Assembly (NCBI GenBank): GCA_025175895.1
Contig: CM045996.1
Location: 109,233,179 to 109,297,178, forward strand
Reading direction: 5' to 3'
Source of the DNA: Wurfbainia villosa
Taxonomy: Eukaryota > Streptophyta > Magnoliopsida > Zingiberales > Zingiberaceae
Length of the DNA: 64,000 nucleotides
Under the pieces are notes generated by a model. The model did not search any database, was not told the origin of the DNA, and was given only the letters and a program-made list of their open reading frames with translations. Numbering within the stretch: the first letter of the stretch is position 1; each line of letters opens with the position of its first letter. Positions 9,781 to 22,900 of this stretch are shown here, one piece after another. A program made the translations under genes and the position numbers.

Positions 9781-10271
9781 CCAGACACCAGATAGATTTT
9801 CCAAAGAACAAGGCTTTTTTCGAATAAGCCAATTCATTTGGGACCCTACAGATCCCTTCTTTTTCCTATTCAAAGATCAGTCCTTTGTCTCTGTGTTTTC
9901 ACGTCGAGAATTCTTTGCATATGAAGAGATGTCAAAGGTGTTTATTACTTCCCAAACGGATTCTCCTACATCTATGTATACACGTTGGTTCATCAGGAAT
10001 AGGCAAGAAAAGTACTGTGAATTGTTGATTCATCGCCAGAGATGGCTTAGAAGCAAGAGTTCATTATATAATGGATCTTTCCGTTCTAATATTCTATCCG
10101 AGAGTTATCAGTATTTATCAAATCTCTTCCTATCTAAGGGAACACTATTGGATCAAATGACAAAGACAGTGTTGAGAAGGGGATGGCTTTTCCCGGATGA
10201 TATGAAACATTTGATTCATATAACAGGAGAAAGATTTCCCATTCCTTAGTCGTAAAGATATGTGGCCATGA
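9781..10271 (+). pseudogene. ycf2: Nuclear copy of plastid ycf2, part 2 (3' end)
   Basis: After the retroelement, the first 5 bases (CCAGA, 9781-9785) repeat 3539-3543, and ycf2 then continues (KEQGFFRISQFIWDP, then VFSRREFFAYEEMSK, LLIHRQRWLRS, SESYQYLSNLFLS). The frame stops early at 10247-10249. The usual FPFLSRKDMWP ending is present in a shifted frame and ends at 10269-10271, so a small frameshift lies at about 10215-10240. The reading across the target duplication fits a clean insertion into ycf2. Confidence 0.95.
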
Positions 10272-10312
10272 AAAAGGGATTAAGTGGAGCGAGATCGGTA
10301 GGTGGTAGAGTC

Positions 10313-10593
10313 GTGGAAACACTTTTTATTCCATATTTTGGACCTTAGCTCCATGGAACAATATTCTACTGCTGAAACATGGAAGAATTGAAATCTTAGA
10401 TCAAAACACTATATATGGATGATATAAATTGCCTAAACAAGAATTCTTGAACGGTGAACAACCAGAGTCTATTACTCACTACATCAAACAATTTCCATTA
10501 ATGAAACCATGGAAATCCATCGGAAAATCAAAAATACGCATGTCCGATGAAATGCTTGTTGCTATCTACTCCAATAACGAATCATTGGTTTAA
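10313..10593 (+). pseudogene. ycf15: Nuclear copy of plastid ycf15
   Basis: The 281-bp block after ycf2 matches the ycf15 region of plastid inverted repeats: TTGGACCTTAGCTCCATGG, AACATGGAAGAATTGAAATC, AACAAGAATTCTTGAACGG, and an ending TCATTGGTTTAA. The expected ATG reads GTG, and the frame has stops and indels. ycf15 is often nonfunctional in plastids too. Its position between ycf2 and trnL-CAA confirms one continuous plastid segment. Confidence 0.85.
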
Positions 10594-11267
10594 CTGAATA
10601 ACTAAAGAAAATAGATAGACCTTTCTATTCGTCTCAGGTCAAGGGATCTTCTCAATTGGAGGATCCCCCATATGGATAATACATAATTTGGTTGACCGAG
10701 CCTAATTCTAATTGTTTTGTTCCGAAGCAAAGATATCCACGGAGGTCGATTCGTCCTATTCAAATATTCACGACCAAGAGGTACTGGATTCTCTTTCGGA
10801 TAGGCCCTGAAAGGAGAAGGAAGGCTGGAATGCCAACAGACGTCTGTCTATTCTCTAATTCACCCACCCCGATCCGTTTTGGGAACGTCCAGTGCCAAAG
10901 TCACTGAATGGGTAAGCCGCCAATCCCTAAAACGGACTATGTAATATACTTTATCCGCTGGGTTATAGGTACTGGTGGGTATTTTACCAGAGGTTTTTAT
11001 CAATCTACCCTTGTGTGATTCTTCTTGAATCATATACTCGGGGGGTGGGTGTGGGGTGGACAATTTCTAAATGGACTCCTCATTCACATTCATTAGATGG
11101 AGAAGATCGCCAAGATTTCGTGATCCCCTACCGAACCTATTCCAACAGCTCGGACTCGGATCGTGGGGATTGCCAGAATACTTCGTAGCAACATATCGGT
11201 ATATCAATATTGATTAGATCCGAAATCTATTATTGAAATGCTCATTGAATGAGCATTCTCAATATTA
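10594..11267. other. Plastid-derived spacer between ycf15 and trnL-CAA
   Basis: No coding region. Its position between recognised plastid genes in plastid order indicates that it is the ycf15-trnL spacer of the same insertion. A 71-codon frame at 10692-10907 does not resemble a gene. Confidence 0.7.
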
Positions 11268-11343
11268 TGCCTTGAAGAGGACTCGAACCTCCACGCTCTT
11301 TAGCACGAGATTTTGAGTCTCTCTACCATTTCACCATCAAGGC
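11268..11343 (-). tRNA. trnL-CAA: Degenerate plastid trnL-CAA (5-bp deletion)
   Basis: The minus strand reads GCCTTGATGGTGAAATGGTAGA at the start, ACTCAAAATCTCG over the anticodon arm (anticodon CAA), GGTTCGAGTCC in the T arm and a TTCAAGGCA end, so it is plastid tRNA-Leu(CAA). Compared with the usual plastid gene, about 5 bases (CACGC) are missing between the D loop and the anticodon stem. The length is 76 rather than 81 bp and the D arm would be damaged. It belongs to the plastid insertion and is unlikely to work. Confidence 0.9.
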
Positions 11344-11838
11344 ATCTTGAAAGTGAATCATATTCCATGAATATGATATCTATCTAATGTGATATATGGA
11401 ATATATGACAAAGGTGGAGTGTTGGAGTATTTCTATCGATCGGTCATGTCATATAGGCCTGGGTTAGACATCAAATTGCTTCGATTTGAATTATCCGAAG
11501 TATACCTTATATATATATCAAAAAGATGTACAATCAAAATAAAAAAGATATACAATCAAACCTATTTCTCGATTCAATAGAAGCCCCCAAAAGAAGTGAA
11601 TATGGTACATAGTATCTATTTTACATACGCTCGAATGACCCATCCTCATAATAAGAATGTACATAACCCTATTCCGGTCTGGTCCGATATGGAATGAACT
11701 TATAATCTGATGATCAAGTCGATTTAATGATTATAAGTTCATAACCCCAACCCATTCCCATTTTGGGCGGAACAGATCTACTAATTCTTTTATTCCAGTT
11801 AGTAAGAGGGATCATGAACTAAGAAATAGACCTAGAAG

Positions 11839-12455
11839 CTAAAAGAGGGTATCCTGAGCAATTGGAAGTATTGAGTTCATTGATATTCCTGGTATAATAG
11901 ATGCTATCACACATACAGTCATACTCAATTCAATGGAATTGTTTGATTTTAAAGGAGATCGTTTATAATTTCACACGTAAAGGGTTATTTCTTGATTTCA
12001 TCCCGTCATTAATAACTTGATTAAATTTAGATAATAGTAGGTAGAAACAACGCTCGTAAAGAGTCCTATTGAAACCAAGAAATATAGACCTGCCTGCCAT
12101 CCACACTAGAATAGATGGAGTTTTCCGAAAAAAGCTGCTAGTGGGGGAAGACCCCTTAGGGATAAGAGACATAGGGCTGAAGAGAGCCAAAAAAGGATCT
12201 TTCGTATATAATCCTGCATAATCTCGAATGTTATTAGTTCCGATACATAGACCAAATAATACAATGCAAGCAAAAGTTCCTAGATTCATGGAGATATAGA
12301 ACATATAAGTTATCATGCTTGCATATCCATCATTTGAGTCTCTAACAATTATTCCAATAATTACATATCCGATTTGACCGATGGACGAATATGCAAGCAT
12401 ACATTCCATGCTTGTTTGAGTAATAGCAATGAGATTCCCCAATATCATCTCATGA
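11839..12455 (-). pseudogene. ndhB: Nuclear copy of plastid ndhB, 3' part of exon 2
   Basis: The minus strand encodes the C-terminal part of NdhB, a membrane subunit of the plastid NADH dehydrogenase-like complex: MILGNLIAITQTSM, AYSSIGQIGYVIIGIIV, DSNDGYASMITYMFYISMNLG, NIRDYAGLYTKDPFLAL, and after frameshifts the final IAQDTLF with stop at 11839-11841. Changes include GLCIGTNN for the usual GLRTGTDN. Frameshifts near 12180 and 12000 destroy the frame. Similarity ends at about 12455-12460, which marks the right edge of the plastid insertion. Confidence 0.93.
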
Positions 12456-12460
12456 TAGCT

Positions 12461-13694
12461 ACACAAAAATCAGTCAGTGATCAAATATAAATATTTTACT
12501 TAAATTATATTCCTAAAATATTAAACCGTGGTAGTTAAACAGTGGGTCTAGAATTTTTCATCCTCAACAAGCAGACACATTTTTCATCTCACACCTGCTT
12601 TCACTTGTCCAGCAAACGGTGTTTGATATTTGGCTCACTCATGTCTTAAAGGTACCTGTTGTTTCACCACAATCTGCGTCTGGTTTCTTGTTCTTGTGTC
12701 AATGCCCCACGTGAATCATGTTTTTTAATCTTAACCCTCTAAATTTATAGTGACCTATCTTTGAACAGCAAAAGGTACATCACTGCAATGATGGAAACTA
12801 CTCACCCGATGCCTGTGTCAACACTAATGCCATTGTACATACCCCAGCCAAGAAACTTGTAAGATGCGAGCAGACGAGCGAGCAATCCACCCACAAGTTA
12901 TGTAGTAAGAGATACTCCAGTAGCTCAAGTAAGACCAAGGGAGGCAACTGAGAGTTACTTTAGCTCTGCTGGCATTCATCATGCTTGAGCCATTACAATC
13001 ATCTAACACCAAGGGCAGCTTCTAATAAGCCAGCAACGAAATCACTCTACCATGGAACCTGAGTCAGCAATGAACTAGCTCACGTGAATGCCGAGCCACG
13101 AATGAACGAGCTCACCATAGATGCTATCAGCTTTTACAGGCCATGGTTCATTGAGAATTAATTCATCTTCTCAGGAGATCACGGTTTGACAAGATCAATT
13201 GCCATGTAAAATTTTTGACCAACTCATCTTCACAGAAATTGCACAGAATACAAAACGATATTAAGTTCTTTCTCCATCGGATACAATATGACATGTCCAA
13301 TATACATTCCAAAAACATTAGCAGCAAAAGTTCCTTGACATCATAATGTAGAGAAGAGAAATAAGAAGCCATTATTATATACATGATTGAAGCAGACGCT
13401 TGCTTTGAGAAGAAAATAATAACAATAATAATAAGTAGGTTCACTGCTTGTTGGATAAAAGGAGACCCACTTAAATGAGAACTATATACTGTTACAGATG
13501 CACTACACCCAGCATTGCAGTGCGATACCTAAGAAAGAATGGAGTCTACATGGACTGCTTTAATCTTACAGGGATTGACCGATTACCACTAGATTAAAGA
13601 TAATTATAAAGCCAAAATTGAGGTGTAAGAGGTCAAACATTTTTCAACGGCATGTAGAGAGCCTCAAATCTGGAGCTGTTTACGATTTATTTTT
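12461..13694. other. 3' flank and likely 3' UTR of the AAA ATPase gene
   Basis: No recognised coding region between the plastid insertion and the stop codon of the AAA gene. The part next to the gene (about 13150-13694) is probably its 3' untranslated region on the minus strand. The rest is unassigned. Confidence 0.5.
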
Positions 13695-13977
13695 TCATCG
13701 TCCACGGATGTTCCCAAACCCAAAAGGTGATCTTGCTCGACTCCCACCTTCGCCATATTGATCATTCCATTGCCTTAGTTCATTCATACTGGTAGCATCA
13801 TAAGCAACCGAGGCACCCACCTAATAGGAGAAATAAGTTTGGAGATGGAAACAATTCTAAGTAGATGAAAATCGCATCAAGCATAGCAACCTGAAGTATT
13901 TTTAGTACCTTAGATTTTGCTTTGATAAAATCATCCAATTGCAGTGATCTTAACAAAGGCATCGCAACTTTACCTCT
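13695..13977 (-). CDS. AAA gene: last two exons and stop
   Basis: Exons 13977-13909 (RGKVAMPLLRSLQLDDFIKA) and 13820-13695 (SVAYDATSMNELRQWNDQYG, then the Gly/Arg-rich ending SPFGFGNIRGR). The TGA is at 13697-13695. The tail matches the family C-terminus (SMNELRKWNEQYGEGGSR). Confidence 0.95.
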
Positions 13978-16900
13978 CTGATCACAGTAAAGTTAGTGAG
14001 CCAAAACACAGAGAATAACAAAAAGAAAGAACGTAACTACAAGATTCGGATAGACAGAATTCCAATAATAATAATAAACATATATATATATAAAGACTGT
14101 TAGTTTTAAACAGCCAGTAGATGCCTTTGAAAAAAATGAAGGGGGGGAGGACAGATAAACAGGAGATCCCTACCGTCCTTTCTGCTTCCAAAAGCTCTTC
14201 AACTGGCCTATAAGCAGCTGCTATGCACAGATTCTGCATTTTAAGATATTAGAAAGTGCAATTGTAGTTTGACAGTGAATGACGAAAACAATGTCAATTG
14301 TTAGTGTACCTTCAAATCACTTCCTGAATACCCATCAGTGGCATTGGCAAGTTCATCAAATCTGAAGTCAAGTTCCAGATTCTCTTGACCAAGAAGGACC
14401 TTAAGTATTTTTTTCCTATTATCTGCATCAGGAAGACCAACATAAATCCTGCAAGCAATCCTCTATTAATTAGTTGTTGACATGAAAAAAAAAAACTTTA
14501 GATAATTAGATATTTTCAGGCTTCTCTCTCATTACCTTCTTGGCAGCCGCCGTATTACAGCATCATCCAAATCAAAAGGGCGATTTGTAGCAGCTAGGAC
14601 AAGGATCCTCTGGCTATCCTTTGTCTTTAGTCCATCCCAAGCTGCCATAAATTCATTTCGTATTCTTCTTGTTGCTTCATGCTCAAAAGCACCACCTCGA
14701 GCTCCAAGTAGACTATCAACCTATTAGACCAGAAAAAAAAACTTCCAACTAGAACAAGCATGCCAGAACACGTAACTAACTCTGTTGACATTTAGGAAAG
14801 GATTGAGAATACAGCATACAAAACAAGTACCTAACAACCAATGCCTACCTCATCAATGAATATGATCACAGGTGCCAGCCGACTGGCAAAAGAGAAAAGG
14901 GCCTTAGTGAGCTTCTCTGCATCACCAAACCACTGCATTCAAAGGAACACAAAGAGAAACCATCACAATATATAAATCAACTGTAATCAGAATAACTAAG
15001 AACAAAAAAAAAAAAAAAGGATGGTGCTGAAATTTTCTTTAGCCAGTCAATAAAACAAGGTCTAACCTCATCTTAACCTGAACCAATATATAGCTGTTTT
15101 ATTCACCCGAAGAAAAGAATCATATAAAAGAACATAATAGTAGCAAGCAATCCAAGAAAGTATAATACACTGCAACCTAACAAGGTCAATGATCAGTTTA
15201 AACGTTTTTCTGTGGGTAAAACAAGGCCAAATTTCTAAAAACATTGATATGCATGATGAATCCCTTTATGATAACAGACAAGCAACTAAGCAAATATAAA
15301 AGATAAATACAGGCATCCACTTGAAATAAAATATGCATCTCAGTTCATTCTCCCACAACCATTCTCAAGCAGTAAAAGTTCAATGAGATAGAAGGACCAA
15401 ATAGAATCAAGATGGATTCTCTTCATCTCAAAAGAGTACTTTTAACCAAGCTGTGGCCGTTTATAATTAGGATAAAGCTCTAAAATTTTTATACGTTGTG
15501 CCATGCTGCAGTGCCATAAACAAACAAACTTCTATCCTAAATATTGATTCGAAATGACTTCCCCAATATTCAAATTGAGAAAGAGACATTTCATGCTTAA
15601 AACCATTAATATCACAACCAGAGGATTCAGAATTGTAACAAATATACATCATTATTTTTTCATTTTTCTTTCTAAACAAAACCCGAGTTGAAAAATGCAA
15701 AAAAAGGGTTCCAAACATTCGAGATAAGCATACTACCCATCAAATCAACTTATCCTACTGATATTGAATATTACAGTTCTTGCCTCAAATTTCAAAAACT
15801 AAAAATTAGTAAAATATTTAAAAATAGAAACGTAGTCTGGACATTAATATATTATTCTATAGACAACAAATCATATCAACCCGGTGCACGAGGCTCCCGC
15901 CACGCGGAGTACCGGAGAAGGAATCTATTGTACGCAGCCTTACCTTGCTTTTTTTGCAAGAGGTTGTTTCCAGGATTTGAACCTGTGACCTCTTGGTCAC
16001 AAGGCAGCAACTTTACCGTTGTGCCAAGGCTCCCTTCTAGACAACAAATCATATAACAAAAATTATTCCAATTCCAATCTGAGAGAGAGGCCAGATCACA
16101 ATTTGGTAATTTTTCCCTAATTGAGATATTTAAAATTATGCACCTAAACTTATAATAATTAAAATAATTGAATATAGAAAAAATGCTTACAAACCAACTG
16201 TCATATCTAAGTATTTTAGAACTGATTTGCAAATTTGTACATATATTATGTAGCACCAAGATATCTGCCAAAACATCTTGTTGAGAATAATATGCCAAGA
16301 AAATTAGGGTTCATGAATCCTTGATACCCTAGGCATTCAATTTATATCTTTGTAAAGTTTTATCCATTACATTTACAAGTGTATAGTATGTTAATATAGA
16401 ACTTAAAATATCGAGTTTGGTCCAGCATGAAATACTACTCTATTAGTTTATTAATTTTTATCTTGTGCAAGGTTTAAAGTTGGGAACTTCTTATCATTGT
16501 TTGCTTTTCAGATTTTCCATCTAGGCATCCGGTGGGTAGCCATAATGAGGTGTCATTAATTGTTGGCACATCTTGTGTTGGTATGAGTTGTTATCGATCA
16601 ACAAAAAATCTAGAACAGTTAATATTTTGAAATCCATAGGAAAAGCATGGAAAGCTAGGATCGAAAAATGTTTTTGACAAGTTCATCTAAATGTGGCAAA
16701 ACTAAACAAAAAGAAAATAAATTAAATTAAATAAAGCAGGTATTACATAATGCTTAGACAAAAAATATAGGAAAATGATCTCTATCAAAAACAAATATTG
16801 ATAAATAAAGATTCATCGAGATGACATAAGATGACAAAAATGCTCTATAACAGAAACAAAAAAAAATGATAAACAAAGATTCATTAGGAAGCATAACAAC

Positions 16901-19900
16901 TCAGTTAACCTTGGCATCAATGACACAAGTTAACTACTCAATGCCCATACAAAAATAACTAAAACCCTGAAATTAGAGTTAGAAGGAACAATAAAAGCAA
17001 ATCAGGCAATCTTTCCACGAATAACATCCAAGAAAAAGTTTTGAATCAATAATGGAATGCAGAATTTGGAAGAATCAAATTTCATAAATTTAAATCTCCA
17101 TTAAAAAATAAATAAAAAAATTAAATTCAAATCCACTAAAATACAACTCCAACCCTCATGCCTAAATCACATTCCAAACTGATTATGAATAAATAAAATG
17201 TGCAAACGTTTTGATTCAATTAAAAAAAATGCAATTTTGAACAAGCCAACTTAGATATATTAAAATGTGCATACAAACAAAGAGCATAAATAAACTTAAA
17301 AAATAACATTGCAAAACTAATGCCTGAACTGAACAACTTGGCTTTTCCTTTTCAGGTTAACAAAAAATACTTCTGTTCATGATTGTGAAGAAGCATTAGT
17401 AGAAGTGAGATGTGAAGACAGAATAAAGTCCATATGATTCTTGATCAGTGTCACATGAAATATGGGTTACCTAGTCCATAGTTTATAAACCAAACAATAC
17501 TAGAATAAATGAAACTTAATGGAAAAAGAAAATTTAATTACCTTTGATGTAAGTGATGAACTTGTTATGTTGATAAAATTTGCTCCAGCTTCAGTTGCAA
17601 GTGCTTTTGCTAGAAGAGTTTTGCCTGTTCCAGGAGGGCCAAAGAGCAAGACTCCCTTGCATGGCTGAAAGTTTACCGGCTATTACAACTCAGCCATAAT
17701 TAAGACACAAAGGTGCCCATTTGATAGAAATAGAATAACAAATAATAATAGTAACTTGATTACATGGCAAAAGGAGGCAAGACATGATAGCATTTGAAAA
17801 TTAGGAGGAAATAAACTAATAGAATACAGAATGCAGAGAAGCATATTTTCCAGTGAGAGGGCATACCCGTAAGAGATTGCCACGAGAAAAAAGTTCAGGT
17901 CTCCGCATAGGTAGCGAAACAAGTTCATTCAATGTCCTCTTCACATCTTCAAGAGCACCAACATCATCAAACTTCACGCCTATTTCACTTGGGGGAATTA
18001 ATGCTGACACAAAATTTTTTTCAAATTCATCTTTGGTGATTATCTGCAACAAATATATTTGCAATGAAAACCAAGTAAAACGCACAATATGAACCAACAA
18101 ATACAATACAGAAAGTATTCATTCTGGTTAAGGAACAGAAAAAAAATATATGGATGATAGCATTGTATACCGCTAGACTCTGAGAGTGTTTTTTGAAAAT
18201 TGACTCCTCATCCTTTAATCTTGCAATTGCAATGTCCAAACTACATCTCAAGGAGAAAAAAGTCACATATAAAATATAAAAAATTCTCAAAAACTTAAAG
18301 GAAAGACATAAACATAAGAATTACCTTTCAGAAGGTATCATCAACCTATCACCCTTTACCATGGGAAGAAGAGACGAGGATAGATAGTGACTCTTAGCCC
18401 AGCCAATGACTTTCTCAGCTTCTACAAATATTTCAAATAAAAGACTGAGCATTACGTGAAAGCAAACACAATCATTCATTTATAAAAATAAATCAAAGTC
18501 TACCAGCAAGTGGGAGTTACTAAACACGTAATTGCTTATTCTGTTAGTTATCTTAACAGAACAATAGCTTACTTCCTGCCTGATAGTGATTGGAATCTGA
18601 ATCTGAACTTTCTGGTAGTAATCTAGATTCTAGAATCTAATATTTTTTGGTATTTTGGTTATGCTGAGGATGTGCATTGGAATTGGAATGTTGGAGTAAG
18701 GACATGTGCTGGGTTGCTGGTCCATTATAGTTATCTGGTCCAAGGCAGGTCCTTGAAGTGAGGTCATGCTGTGGTTTGCCGAATATGTATGAGAAAGGCA
18801 GTCAACAACCAAGGGATGCCCAACACTATCAAGAAGCCAATAAAGTAGTAGTCTCCAATGAAGAAAGTCAACATCAATGATGCCAGTGGTTGACCTCCAA
18901 GTGTTGGTCAAAGCTGTTCGATGAGAACAGTGAACAAGTGAATGAACAAAGAGGGCAGTTCGTTGAGTACAAAACACAAACAAATTTCTCAACACTAAAT
19001 CACTGTATGTACTCAATTAAATTTACATCCTGCATCACGAATCAGCTATCTTGGAACTATATCAGTCTAACTAGAATTGAATCGGACTGATGACTGGTTG
19101 ATTCTAATTCAGACATGTGGTTCGACTTGATTGTATTTGATAAATCAAATCGGATGACTCAAACATTGAATCATCTGATTATGTTTACCATGCTTAAAAC
19201 TACTGTGTTTTTTGCGAGAAAGAAGGTCAAAATCTTACCCCTAATATTGTTGATTTTACTGTTTTTACTACTATTTTAAGAGATTCCAGTTTGCATGATC
19301 TAATATAATACAGGATCACATTGAATTGTATCGGCGCAAGCAATGACTGGTGCCAATCTAACAAATATATCTTGCTTACGAGCAACAAAATATATGTGCC
19401 TGCAAATAATCAGGGACAATTAGCCATAGAAGAACATTAAATCACAACAATATGTGGACGCATTTATAGTGGATCTACTCTGTTAAATGAGAAATAACTG
19501 TCAAATAATTACAGGTGGCTGAATGACTAATCTCTCAATGAGGTGTGCAGTGTCCATATGTGCAGTAATACTTCTCGGTCAGAGCATTGGGTGGGTTTCA
19601 ATTGCTCTAGCATTATCACTTTCCCTCGTATTTTGATATGCTGCATTTTCCCTTGAATCTATCGCCAGTAAGTAAACTCTCAATAGCATTGAACTGTCCA
19701 ATGACATTTACAGACAATTATATTTCGATTCAGGATTTGATGGCTGATCAACATAGGGCATGAGTCTCAGGGGTTCTGACTCTAAGAAATGGTTGTCCCT
19801 AAGGTTTAAAATTTCGATCCATATCGAAGTTTCGATTCGCGATCGGAACGATACAGTTTCGATATCGTATCGATAAATTTCGATAATTTTTAAATATAAA

Positions 19901-22900
19901 ATATATAAATGAAAAATAAAAAATGATAAAAAAAATACTTAAAATTAATTATAATAATAAAATTAATTTAATTAATTTCAATTAAAAAATAAAATAAATT
20001 TTAATAATAATAAAATTATTATTTATAATATAAAAATTAATAAAATAAATTTTAATTGATTTTATTTAACCTATAGTTAAACTATAGTTTGAAAAGTTAA
20101 TTGAATTTTCATTCGCTCGTCGTCGTCCCTGTGGCTGCACGTCGCCCACAGCTACCGCAACCCTGCACGAGCAAGCCGACATCTGTCGAATCCGACGAGG
20201 CCGCTTTGTGTCGTAGCCCAAGCGAGCAACCCACGGTGGCGGTGTTGTGGCCTCGCGGCGCCGAGGCGCGATGGCCGCTTCGACCTCGCGAGGCGCCGAC
20301 CGCCATCTGCGGCCCTCGTGAGCTCGTGCAGCCCGCGCAAAGGCGATGGCGCGCTGCGGCCCCATGCGAGGTCTCCCGTGGCCACCACGGCCCCAGGCGA
20401 GGCCCCACTATCATTGTTCCGCGTCTCGAGGGCCGCTACGGCCCCGCGGAGGCCCACCGTCGTTGTTCCCGCATCTCGCGGGCATACCAGTATCGGTGAC
20501 ACGTCGAAACGAGAAAAACCGCCCATTTCGTCCGAAACGGATCGGTATTTCAAACCATGGTTGTTGTAAAATACCGAAAAAAAAAATGAAATTTTTCCTG
20601 GACTTAAATGGAAATTTCTATGGTTGTTGCGAGGAAAGATTTAATAGGCTGCGCGAAAGCCTGTTTGGGTCATCTGCTTATGAGAGATTAATAGGGTTTA
20701 ATCGACCTAAGTTTAAATATAAAACCCTAAATTAAATTGAATGAATCTAGGGTTTTAAAGCCCAACCCGTTAGAGCATCCAATCCGCTATCAAACCCGAT
20801 CCATTTCCTTAATACCCGAGTCGTTTCTCTTTCTTTCCGTTTCGTTGCGGTCTTTTATTCCTGTGTCGAACGCAGTGGAGCGCTCTTCCCCTTCCTCGCG
20901 GCAAGCGACGGCGGTGGCGGCCGGACCATCCTCGACGGGCTCTGCGGGTGAGCGAGGGCAGAGAGCGAGCGGGAGTCGACGGCGAGCATGCGTGGCGGGG
21001 AGCTTGGAATTGGCGGCGTCCGGTGGTAATCTGCCCTCGCGATCTCTGCCGGAGCAAGCTCAGGAACGGGCGATGCTAGGGCAACTTGATCCCTCTTCTC
21101 CAAGCTCTCGTTGACCCTTTTTCGCGTGAGCCGATTGGCGGCGTGATCTCCGCGACAGAGAGGGGCTCCCATGGGTCTCACAGTGGTCGCCGGAGCAAGG
21201 TTAGGGCAGTGGGATTCCGACGAACAGATCGATTTGGGGATTTTCTCTGCCGAGTGTCATCGGAGTGAGGTAAGGGCACGGTGTTTTGCTAGCTTTCAGT
21301 CGATCTCTTCATCACGGCTTGCTGTTTCTCACACGGGCAGCACAATGACGGCAGCGCTGCGATCGGTCGTTTCCAACCGGAGGTGGAGTTGTGGTCGGCG
21401 AACAGAGCAATGGGGAGTACCGCCAGGGAAGCTCAATTTCAGGTATATCAGTCGATTCCCCTTTTCTCTGCTATTCTTTTCATTTCGGCAGTGGTTCGAT
21501 GGAGGCTTTCATGGTTGTCGTCGGAGCAAGCGTCACTACGGTTGGGCGTTCCAACTGGAGGTGGAGCTGTTGCGGCAGACCGAGCAATTGGGGGAGGAGA
21601 GGTGCCGATGGAGTTGAAATCGTTGCGATGTTTCTATTGGGTTCCGATGGACAGTGGATAAGAAGAGGATACCGCTGGTGGATCCCAAGGGCTGGTAAGC
21701 TCGATCTACACTCTCCTCTTCGTTTGTTAGTTGTTGTATGATATGGGTTGATGTTGGCTGTGATGGAGCTGTGTTGTAATTAGGGATTTGATTTTTCCGG
21801 TGAACAGGGCAATTGGGGGAAAACGATTGCCGGTGAAGATCTGGTCAGTAAGATCTGTTTACCCTTGCTGTTTTCGATGGAAATAGCTATAAATTGGGTA
21901 GTGAGTAAAGATTTTGTTATCTAGAGGTTGTGTTGATGAAATTGGAGTAAGTATGTTTAGGTTTGGAAACTTTATTGATATATAAAAATAGATATATGTG
22001 TATGTAGCTCATTTCTGTGTTGTGGTTGTGATATTAGGTGGCAGTTGTGGTCGAATCTATTTGGTGGTCATAGATTGCTACTTCAATGGTGGATCATGAT
22101 GTTTTGCAACGGAAGCTAAGCTAGGTGAGTTGTGATTTAAGAGCTAATGGGAGAAACTATTCAGTTAGTTGATCGAGATACAAGGTTGATGTAGGATTTG
22201 ATTCGATCATTATGTGATGGTACTTAATTGTATCCTATTGTTACAGGACTTTGGTTGTGATAGATACATGGACGTGAAGATGGATAGCACGGATTACATA
22301 TCAGGTAGGTAATTTCCTACCGGTCGGGTAGATGTAATGACTTTCAGATTTAGACATAGATATGAGCATGCTAGGTGTTCATATTATCTTGATCCTACTC
22401 TGTTTATCGTATGCTTGAACTTATCGTTGATATATATGTGTGCTCGATTATTGATAACACATATTCCCTAGCATGATCTAGGAGTTACAGATGTGATGTA
22501 AGTAGGTCTAACTGTTTAGTAGGGTGTAGATGTTAGAGTACGGAGGATGACCTAAATTGTAAATTTGGCAAAAAGATCCTCTGTGGATAAGTATGGCCCT
22601 AAATGTAGGACTCATTCCATACCTATATGTTGCATATTTATTCACCAACCACGGGTTGTGTGAATGGTCAGGTGAGTCGTGGACAGTGTGTCGCTACGGA
22701 CCGATGGTCCTAGCTTGTCATGACCAGATGAGTGGCTCTCTACAGGGTAGAGAGTGTACTGATCAATTAGGTGTAACTCTCTGTTGAACAGAAAGTCTAT
22801 GGTAGATGCCTATAGGTGAGACAGTACTCTCATATCATTACATACATACTGACGACATCGTCTCCCCTTGGGGTTGAGAGAGAGTCGTCAGTCATCCTGC

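Noticed and set aside
20101..21741. Several long open frames on both strands (GC-rich)
   Set aside because: They lie in the GC-rich core of a hAT-like element and in a putative LTR, occur in many frames at once, and show no domain or splice structure.
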